This document shows, piece by piece, positions 6,101 through 9,235 of a stretch of 9,235 nt of DNA. Source of the DNA: Betaproteobacteria bacterium. Its GTDB lineage: Bacteria; Pseudomonadota; Gammaproteobacteria; Burkholderiales; CAIKXV01. A model generated the notes under the pieces. That model ran no database searches. It saw only the letters and a list, made by a program, of their open reading frames with translations, and was not told the origin of the DNA. The position numbers and the translations under genes were made by a program. Each line of letters opens with the position of its first letter. Within the stretch, counting starts at the first letter, position 1. The stretch spans positions 1-9,235 of the forward strand of contig CANGUQ010000128.1 in the NCBI GenBank assembly GCA_947456915.1, read 5' to 3'.

Positions 6101-8807
6101 GCGCGCCGAAGCCGCTGGTGATCGAGAAGGTGTTCAGGGTGACCTTGCTCGACGTGGCACCGGCGACGATGTCGAGCGCGCCCGGGAGCGAGAGCGAGCC
6201 CGACCACGACGACCCGCCCGCCGCCACACCCGGCTGGAACACCAGCCGGTTCGGGCCGCTGGCCGCCAGTTGCACGGTGAAGTCGCCGTTGGGCCGGAAG
6301 GTGAACGTGCGCTCGACATCGACCGTCAGCGGCAGCGCGGACTGCCCGATGCTCCCGCTGGAACCGGCACTGGTCGACAGCGTGACGTCGGCCGCAGTGA
6401 CCAGCGAAGCGCCCGACAGCGCGCGGATCGATCCGGCGGTCGAGGTGATCGTCACCGATTCGCTGATCCCGGTCGCCGATCCCGGGGCAATCGCGGCCAC
6501 CGTGCCGACAGTGACGCCGGTCGGCGAACTCAGCACCACGCTGGCGCCCGGGCAACTGTCGATGCAGCCGCTCGCGGTCGCGGTCACCGAGGTCGCGTTG
6601 AGTGGCGTGCTGGCCGCCGCAGTCGAGTTCAGCGTGATCGCCGTGTTGCCGAGTGAACGCGCCGAGGTGGCAGTGATGCTCGCGGCATTGTTGATCGTCG
6701 CGCCGATGTCGCCGGCGGTCGCTTCGAGAGACACGGCACCGGTGGTGGTGAGCAGCCCGACCGAGACGTTCGTGCCGGCCAGCGTCGCATTGCCGCTGCC
6801 GAGCGCACCGCTGGCGAGTACCGCCGTGCCGCTGCCGGCGTTGACGGTGAGCGCGCCCGCCGTTACCCCCGAAACGTAGACACCCGCGCCAGACACGCTC
6901 ACGGAACCAGGAGCGGTGATCGTGTCGTTCACGGTGGCCGTGCCCGATCCCGCGTTCAGGGTGACCGCGCCGCCGGCGTTGATCCGGTTCGCGGTGAGCC
7001 CTGCCGCGCCGCTGAGCGACACCGCACCGGACGCGGTGATGTTGCCGGTCGAGAGCGCACCGACCGGCGCGCTCATCGTCACCGTACCGGCGCTGGAGAT
7101 CGTGCCGATGCCGAGTCCGCTGTTCGTCTGGCTGCCGCTGGTCAGCACCACGGATCCGGTGCCCGCCGAGATCGTCGGCGCGCCGGTGCTGCTGATCGCC
7201 CGCCCGGCGGTGAGCGACACCGCACCGTTGCTGGTGGCGATGCCGGCGGCCAGCTGCAGGTCGCGGCCGGCCGTCGCGCTCAGGCCCTGTCCGGCCTGCA
7301 CGAGCGAGACGGCGCTGTTGAAGCGCATGTCGCGCGAGGCATACAGCGTGACGTTGCCGCTGATCGAAGCGAGCGTCGCCGGCGACACGGTGATCGCGTT
7401 GTTCGGGAAGTCGGTGGCCTCGTCGATGATGAACGGATTGAGGCCGCCGTCCGCGTCGATGAACAGGTCGAGCGGGTCGAGCAGCAGCGAACCCTGACGC
7501 CCGAACGGCGCGTACAGATCGGCGCGCCCCATGAATACCAGCTCGCCACGCCCCGACACCTCGCCGCGCCCGCCGTTGCCGCCGGCGGCGCCGCCGCGCG
7601 CCGACAGGGTGCCGAGAAACTGGGTGTCGCGGTCGGCCCATACCACGACCGTGCCGCCGTCGCCCCGTCCGGTGGCGTCGGCGCTCAGCCGCGCACCGTC
7701 ATGAACGAAGGTCCGCTGGGCGTTGCGCACCGAGGCGTCGCCGCCCTGCCAGCCTCCGCCTGCAAGCACGGTGCCGCCGCCGCTGCCGCCCGAGGCATCG
7801 ATCAGCGCCGAGCCGGCGATGGACAACGTGTCGCCGGTGACCGCGATCGAGCCGCCAGCGCCGCTCGTGCTGGCGGCGGAGACGGTGCCTTCGACGCGGG
7901 TGCGTCCGCCGACCGCGTCGATGCCGATGCGCCCGCCGGCCGCGCCGTCGACCCCGTCGGCACGCGTCGTGCTGCCAGCGGCCAGCGTCGCGCCGCCGCT
8001 GCCCGACTGCAGCACGATCTGCCCGCTCGCGTCCACGCCGATCGCGTTCGCGCGGATCTCGCCACTGTGGCGCAGCGTGCCGGCGAACGCACGTATCGCG
8101 CCGCCGTCGGCGATCAGCCGGCCGACGTTGAGCACGCTGTCGCCCGGCGCCTGCAGTTCGAAGCTCACCCCGCTGCCGTTGAGCGGGGTGACGGTGACCG
8201 TGCGGCCGGCAGCGAGCGTGATCTCGCCGCCGGGCGCCTCGATCAGCCCCGAGTTCTCGATCTGCGGTGCGACCAGCAGCACCGAACCGCCGGCGCCGGC
8301 GCGGATCACGCCCTGATTGGTGACGCCGCCCGCCCCTGACATGCCTTCGAACCGCATGCGGCCGGCGAGAAAATCCGCGTTCGACATGTTCAGCGTCGAG
8401 CCGACGAACGACGCGGTGTCGATCACCGCCCCGGGGCCGACGAGCAGGCCGTTCGGATTGATCAGGAACACCCGGCCGTTCGACTGCAGCCGGCCCATGA
8501 TCTCCGACATCTGCGAGCCGGTGACACGGTTGAGCACCGCGCTGGCCGAACTCTGCTGGACGAAGCGCACCAGTTCGCTCGGCGCGATCGAGAAGCTCTG
8601 CCAGTTGATGATCGTGCCGGGCGTGTTGACCACCTGCAGCGCGGCAGGAGCGGGCGAAGTGATGTGGGCCGAGCCGCTGACTACCTGCGGGCCGGTCGGC
8701 AACGCGTACACGCCGGCAGCGCCGAAGGCGGCCTGTAGCGCCGCTGCGACCATCAGCGTGCGGCGAACACTGTCGCGCAGCACGAAGCTTCGAACGCGTG
8801 TCTTCAT
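177..8807 (-). CDS. Giant two-partner secretion exoprotein (TpsA; filamentous haemagglutinin/HMW1-type adhesin)
   Basis: A 2876-residue protein predicted to be exported by Sec and then moved across the outer membrane by a TpsB channel, to act as a surface-bound or released adhesin. Residues 1-35 form a signal peptide. Residues 36 to about 290 are a TPS domain resembling HMW1: VLNRVTG near 91-97, then VFLINPNG ending at 120, and STLNMSNADFLAGR at 137-150. Residues 386-445 hold the family's VVVWADRD and GSLLLDP blocks. Residues 450-1949 are Gly/Ser/Ala/Thr/Val-rich beta-helix sequence, 1950-2762 a tandem repeat array, and 2815-2822 eight prolines. I chose ATG 8807 over the in-frame ATG at 8873 because AGGGG lies seven bases upstream and a clean signal peptide follows; the extra 22 residues (MCCRLPAV...) fit no signal peptide. 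The frame is intact with no stops. TpsA class is well supported; the ligand and the adhesin role are inferred from the family. Confidence 0.95.
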   Translation of the reverse strand: MKTRVRSFVLRDSVRRTLMVAAALQAAFGAAGVYALPTGPQVVSGSAHITSPAPAALQVVNTPGTIINWQSFSIAPSELVRFVQQSSASAVLNRVTGSQMSEIMGRLQSNGRVFLINPNGLLVGPGAVIDTASFVGSTLNMSNADFLAGRMRFEGMSGAGGVTNQGVIRAGAGGSVLLVAPQIENSGLIEAPGGEITLAAGRTVTVTPLNGSGVSFELQAPGDSVLNVGRLIADGGAIRAFAGTLRHSGEIRANAIGVDASGQIVLQSGSGGATLAAGSTTRADGVDGAAGGRIGIDAVGGRTRVEGTVSAASTSGAGGSIAVTGDTLSIAGSALIDASGGSGGGTVLAGGGWQGGDASVRNAQRTFVHDGARLSADATGRGDGGTVVVWADRDTQFLGTLSARGGAAGGNGGRGEVSGRGELVFMGRADLYAPFGRQGSLLLDPLDLFIDADGGLNPFIIDEATDFPNNAITVSPATLASISGNVTLYASRDMRFNSAVSLVQAGQGLSATAGRDLQLAAGIATSNGAVSLTAGRAISSTGAPTISAGTGSVVLTSGSQTNSGLGIGTISSAGTVTMSAPVGALSTGNITASGAVSLSGAAGLTANRINAGGAVTLNAGSGTATVNDTITAPGSVSVSGAGVYVSGVTAGALTVNAGSGTAVLASGALGSGNATLAGTNVSVGLLTTTGAVSLEATAGDIGATINNAASITATSARSLGNTAITLNSTAAASTPLNATSVTATASGCIDSCPGASVVLSSPTGVTVGTVAAIAPGSATGISESVTITSTAGSIRALSGASLVTAADVTLSTSAGSSGSIGQSALPLTVDVERTFTFRPNGDFTVQLAASGPNRLVFQPGVAAGGSSWSGSLSLPGALDIVAGATSSKVTLNTFSITSGFGAPVFGSLPEISVSVPNGDLRVNAMTVPPVAAVAISATGGMEVSSYTRANGGAASSAAFIANGGTLELGAIAGAQDVIAGSGRDGVVIDSVSTGRDVTLSSALGTVAARTSNIATEVTSTGGNITISGASIGRSTGARPLDLRAPSGQISLSALGTSAGTGWIGAGPSAAQPVNAETPSLVVYATRQFNVDTGNTVPLANLAVTASPSGVGSDGTAKVTAGGVPFTFVSDGTRLKLLNTTATDQFASGTLSLTALDGGIFVNDLDFSATNGSLVLRAPGAVTVDDDPFNLGAGALTIRADGAVTLHDIQASALTVRGTDPDAGSVAASLTMGRFTGPAGGLSDVAVQTSGAIATSHLDGVRNVSLSTASGYIATGNIGSAGSPASAVTLATNAGTISAGAVTTGTFSASSTTGAISTGAISATNATAGRVSLSTGAGVSVGGDIVAQGAGTVELRSGTSITAQKIDVAGNVVLGPQESAPTVLPTVISLGAIGAGNRPASVGISGETATFGGEIALDTAGSGRLDLYTTASTVLNSPVRGRLIFISGSGDLAFGRIEAGTGTVSIARPGAQIKQTQSAGSGGGIQAQSVSLNGGQIGSSVSGDLNRLTLRGVTDLAVRGGAMKFKLTDPAGSSPAPALTRLDIARTDNTAVFDLAGLAPQQSLAVSDSGTTTSVGFISTVTADFRYRADQSGVNLNVSGPLLSVSGATVDLSTVDGNIDVNQTLTASFVYLNAGGSGVVQLNNPVNAFGTLSVSGAGVFGSGPLVNSLNTVALTARNGGSIKEAPASSTRLQVSAPRVTLDGGELAVAMAGTSTLEVRSMPASGGPPIDLQSDTALTTVALQIGAPGVARPFSLVAPGQGFDIQLSGNGMDVRNVTSTTPLSLLSLDAGAMADLRVIGTRSSAGAPSQIAATDLSLAGYRVILDHTDPDDGVNRWVVLKQAGYQQISGIDSFAVTGRAQLEAGSYLNFAGRTGSIQPAAGGQIGITAPSVYLQSLLGGLSVRGGSGTGESVSVSASDAMSVSANDNLIIAAGGPSSGVTLGLDASATGSQKLSARNTVQITGGSGAGAPVDISFVGSGSGQQRVEGGTILLSGGSGANSSVRVGHLAAGGVQQIGRADTSQADGLPLTGNITLQGGSAGGAEVRVESDNARQWVLPTGTLTLQGGSAVNTGVAIVAGGGTAQAMVDAPQVIGYSTVFDCLGALCTRSEPVAITLRGGSASGTSAEISTTGAQRLRATGTVELRGGSGATSYALLEGAAQDVRAGSLVLAAGTGQNAFAQIAADGGSGDTPVGASALQYLWSSGSLALSGGGTAGGNTASAAVTSGWTQRIEGEAATTLAAGSGPDSDARVLAVGDQRLVLGSTTLTGGSGAHANVEIGSSLGRQDLTFGSLALTGGTAAQSSALIAAATGQTVSAGVVTLTGGTGAAGPGNDAGAGFYNTGGDQSLSATSLNVRSGANYAPAGIVNLGGNQSVISSGLIDVRTSAGANLVNDPLVGNYHAGIVQRGSGTQEVGGGTVTLDNAHSAGGVGIVNRGAGQSLYVQGQLDVLASGGTGVAAVDSSGGAQTVTANGGISVLASAGSGRAQIVGAGSSQVLSSNGGGLQVRTASASGNASIEAAGVQSITARSIEVTTHALSSGNAEVTAGGAQTLTTTNGSAAGFSLKVASLGMGSARVVAAGNQLIAADYPFMMQGTADGRIIIGHWSALGSALVSGANQDIFARSILIRGGTQTSATARLDATGTQTISILTPSSTIAAGITVAGGAGGFASLDPTVQTIVSNGPIQVQGGSGPGTYAQIDSSGPQTVLVTGPATADSVRIAGGGGDGAYAAITTTHPDMVLGTSGGITLTGGSGANADAVFGNGPSNAVAYACGAFTCSFANLTGTPLTNALTDVGVANNGVSVPLSALAPVALGGPPPPPPPPVGSSSTGGAGNPPFEFSSLLVSLRTQADGTIDVEPPAELTLSPALSARRLPLCR
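195..199 (-). promoter_or_regulatory. Ribosome-binding site for the left-edge gene, inside the exoprotein coding region
   Basis: GGAGG on the minus strand lies eight bases before GTG 186 and within the last codons of the exoprotein. The overlap suggests translational coupling between the two genes. Confidence 0.5.
342..365 (-). other. Octaproline linker near the exoprotein C-terminus
   Basis: Residues 2815-2822 are eight consecutive prolines (alternating CCG/CCA codons), preceded by ALGG and followed by VGSSSTGGAG. They separate the repeat body from the last 54 residues. Proline-rich stretches near the C-terminus occur in FHA-type proteins and can form a stiff spacer through the outer membrane or channel. 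The role here is inferred. Confidence 0.8.
522..2960 (-). repeat. About 26 tandem Q...GG[ST]G protein repeats of 27-35 residues
   Basis: Residues 1950-2762 break into consecutive units that nearly all start with Gln. The rough pattern is Q-x-[ILV]-x(3-6)-G-x-[ILV]-x-[ILV]-x-G-G-[ST]-G-x(3)-A-x-[IV], then a short Gly/Ala turn before the next Gln. Unit starts include QKLSAR, QRVEGG, QRLRATG, QDVRAG, QRLVLG, QDLTFG, QTVSAG, QSLSAT, QEVGGG, QSLYVQ, QTVTAN, QSITAR, QDIFAR, QTIVSN and QTVLVT. I count 25 Gln-started units plus a final one with Asp-Met-Val-Leu. The GG[ST]G core weakens between about units 13 and 21. At DNA level the core shows as recurring gccgctgccgccggt-like words. This fits a solenoid with one coil per unit and a stacked Gln ladder; the structure is inferred. 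Confidence 0.85.
2961..7457 (-). other. Central irregular beta-helix body of the exoprotein
   Basis: Residues about 450-1949 are low-complexity Gly/Ala/Ser/Thr/Val sequence with alternating hydrophobic positions and repeated phrases such as GAVSLSG, GAVTLNAGSGTATV and GTVELRSG. These are the signature of right-handed beta-helix stalks in TpsA proteins. No catalytic domain is recognisable. The segment near residues 865-920 (TFTFRPNGDFTVQL ... LVFQPG) is less repetitive and richer in aromatic residues. It could be a side domain or loop, but I cannot name it. Confidence 0.6.
7458..7667 (-). other. Conserved post-TPS linker block (VVVWAD ... GSLLLDP)
   Basis: Residues about 381-450 contain DGGTVVVWADRDTQF, SARGGAAGGNGG, EVSGRGELVF and GSLLLDPLDLFID. 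This combination recurs directly after the TPS beta-helix in many haemagglutinin-like TpsA proteins and marks the change from the TPS domain to the repeat body. It supports the family call independently of the NPNG motif. An RGD tripeptide lies at 381-383. Confidence 0.7.
7938..8702 (-). other. TPS (haemagglutinin N-terminal) secretion domain
   Basis: Residues 36 to about 290 form the export-targeting domain recognised by the POTRA domains of the TpsB partner. Visible family marks are GTIINWQSFSI (residues 64-74), VLNRVTG (91-97), SNGRVFLINPNG (109-120) and the STLNMSN block (137-143). The order and wording closely follow the Haemophilus HMW1 TPS domain as I recall it (VLNRVT..Q...L.G.L.SNG.VFLINPNG). 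NPNG is intact; the separate NPNL motif of FHA is not present and its place is taken by VLNRVTG, as in HMW1. The C-terminal boundary is approximate. Confidence 0.85.
8703..8807 (-). other. Signal peptide of the TPS exoprotein
   Basis: Residues 1-35 show a basic n-region (Lys2, Arg4, Arg6, Arg11, Arg15, Arg16), then a hydrophobic stretch LMVAAALQAAFGAAG, then VYA just before LPTGPQ, which fits a signal peptidase I site after Ala35. The length is slightly above average, but it lacks the extended ESPR-type N-terminus known from some TpsA proteins and autotransporters. The cleavage site is a prediction by eye. Confidence 0.8.
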
Positions 8808-8814
8808 GGCACAA

Positions 8815-8819
8815 CCCCT
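8815..8819 (-). promoter_or_regulatory. Ribosome-binding site of the exoprotein gene
   Basis: AGGGG on the minus strand lies seven bases before ATG 8807. It decides the start over the longer in-frame ATG at 8873. Confidence 0.7.
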
Positions 8820-8827
8820 GTCACGAT

Positions 8828-8856
8828 CGCGGTGTCGAGCGAGGATCGACACCGCG
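8828..8856 (-). promoter_or_regulatory. Perfect 11-bp hairpin in the exoprotein leader, just upstream of the ribosome-binding site
   Basis: The arms CGCGGTGTCGA (8828..8838) and TCGACACCGCG (8846..8856) are exact reverse complements around a seven-base loop (8839..8845). In the mRNA the stem ends eight bases before the AGGGG site. No U-run follows, so it is not a standard intrinsic terminator. Its place suggests a stabilising or translation-controlling leader structure; that role is inferred. Confidence 0.6.
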
Positions 8857-8983
8857 GGCAACCGGCAACACACCGACGCCCGCGTGCATCGAGCCCGCCG
8901 GCAGTCGCACGCCCGGGCGCAGACAACTCGCCGACCTGCCCGCCAGCACGGACCGATGGTGAGGCATCGCTGAAACTTGCGCC
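8857..8983. other. Leader/intergenic stretch without recognisable features
   Basis: This lies between the candidate promoter patch and the leader hairpin. The minus-strand frames remain open here (for example ATG 9009 to TGA 8821, 62 codons), but composition and lack of a ribosome-binding site give no support for a gene. I see no other conserved element. Confidence 0.4.
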
Positions 8984-9013
8984 GGTATTTCCTTGATATT
9001 CTGACGCATTATG
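8984..9013 (-). promoter_or_regulatory. Weak promoter candidate in an AT-rich patch upstream of the exoprotein gene
   Basis: This is the most AT-rich patch in the gap. On the minus strand CATAAT (9013..9008) resembles a -10 hexamer and would give a leader of about 190 bases. No good -35 hexamer sits 16-18 bases upstream; TTGGCA at 9041..9036 is 22 bases away. Either an activator is needed or the real promoter lies elsewhere. Confidence 0.25.
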
Positions 9014-9048
9014 GGCCGCAGGGGGAAGGCTGCGCTGCCAACGATTCA

Positions 9049-9076
9049 CGTTGCGCGACGCGAAATCCGCGCAACG
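9049..9076 (-). terminator. Second hairpin downstream of the preceding gene
   Basis: CGTTGCGCG (9049..9057) and CGCGCAACG (9068..9076) form a perfect GC-rich 9-bp stem around a ten-base loop, one base from the neighbouring hairpin. No U-run follows on either strand. The pair together most simply separates the upstream gene from the exoprotein unit. Confidence 0.4.
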
Positions 9077-9077
9077 C

Positions 9078-9096
9078 GACATTCCACGCGAATGTC
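9078..9096 (-). terminator. Hairpin 21 bases after the preceding gene's stop
   Basis: GACATTC (9078..9084) and GAATGTC (9090..9096) form a perfect 7-bp stem with a five-base loop. It is the first of two adjacent hairpins downstream of the right-edge gene. It lacks a U-tract, so it may be a weak or Rho-assisted terminator, an RNA 3'-end stabiliser, or a protein-binding palindrome. Confidence 0.4.
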
Positions 9097-9117
9097 AGTA
9101 TCGTCAGCCTTACGACT

Positions 9118-9235
9118 TCAGGCGGACGGCGCCGTCGCCTCGGCCAGCGCGTACTCCAGCCCCTCGCCCAGCGCGAGCAGCCAGCCGTCCCGGTCGCGCG
9201 CGGCAGCGAGCTGCAGGCTCGCGCACCGCGGATCC
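9118..9235 (-). CDS. C-terminal fragment of the preceding gene, unidentified (possibly amidase-type)
   Basis: The minus strand is open from the right edge to TGA at 9120..9118, giving 38 residues: DPRCASLQLAAARDRDGW, then LLALGEGLEYALAEATAPSA. The coding look is good: LQLAAAR then LLALGEGLEYAL could be a final beta strand and amphipathic helix. The pattern LQL, about a dozen residues, then LLALG..LE resembles the C-terminus of amidase-signature enzymes, but 38 residues are too few to assign a family. It lies upstream of the exoprotein gene on the same strand, about 310 bases away and separated by two hairpins, so it is probably a separate transcription unit. Confidence 0.55.
   Translation of the reverse strand, partial: DPRCASLQLAAARDRDGWLLALGEGLEYALAEATAPSA

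Noticed and set aside
4060..7641. A 1193-codon open frame on the minus strand in a different frame from the exoprotein.
   Set aside because: It is rich in Arg/His/Gln with no motifs, while the frame read as exoprotein is continuous through the whole region. It is a shadow frame of GC-rich coding DNA.
7659..7667. RGD tripeptide at residues 381-383, as a possible integrin-binding site like that of Bordetella FHA.
   Set aside because: It lies at the start of the conserved VVVWAD linker in an Arg/Gly-rich stretch where RGD is likely by chance, and nothing else suggests integrin binding.
8808..8873. A 22-residue N-terminal extension of the exoprotein from ATG 8873.
   Set aside because: It would put MCCRLPAV and a charged stretch ahead of a complete signal peptide and run through the leader hairpin; ATG 8807 has its own ribosome-binding site.
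8804..9082. A 92-codon minus-strand open frame in the leader.
   Set aside because: It has no ribosome-binding site, its composition follows local GC bias, it crosses one of the intergenic hairpins, and it ends inside the exoprotein start.

Overview
This is a GC-rich window, probably from a betaproteobacterium (Rhodocyclales/Burkholderiales type). I infer that from the GC-biased third codon positions, the near absence of lysine codons, and the TPS-domain exoprotein whose mature start reads LPTGPQVVSG. The taxonomic call is an inference, not a match to a known genome.

Almost everything (177..8807, minus strand) is one very large gene for a 2876-residue secreted protein of the two-partner secretion (TPS) class, related to filamentous haemagglutinin and most like the HMW1 adhesin in its TPS domain. 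In protein order it has a Sec signal peptide, a TPS domain with the NPNG motif, a conserved linker block (VVVWADRD ... GSLLLDP), a long irregular beta-helix region of about 1500 residues, and an array of about 26 tandem repeats. Nearly every repeat begins with glutamine and carries a GG[ST]G turn. The protein ends with an octaproline linker and a 54-residue tail finishing in Leu-Cys-Arg. It has only seven cysteines, six of them in three close pairs.

At the left edge (1..186, minus) the next gene of the same transcript begins and is cut off. It overlaps the end of the exoprotein gene, has a strong GGAGG ribosome-binding site inside it, and encodes a signal-peptide-like segment. Its position fits the outer-membrane TpsB transporter, but the visible part does not prove it.

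The 310-base gap at 8808..9117 holds the exoprotein leader: a ribosome-binding site, a perfect 11-bp hairpin just upstream of it, an AT-rich patch with a weak promoter-like hexamer, and two adjacent perfect hairpins just after the stop of the preceding gene. Only 38 C-terminal residues of that preceding gene (9118..9235, minus) are in the window.

All genes point the same way. The expected job is export of a giant beta-helical surface or released adhesin through a dedicated outer-membrane channel. No RNA genes, CRISPR arrays, insertion sequences or phage genes were seen.
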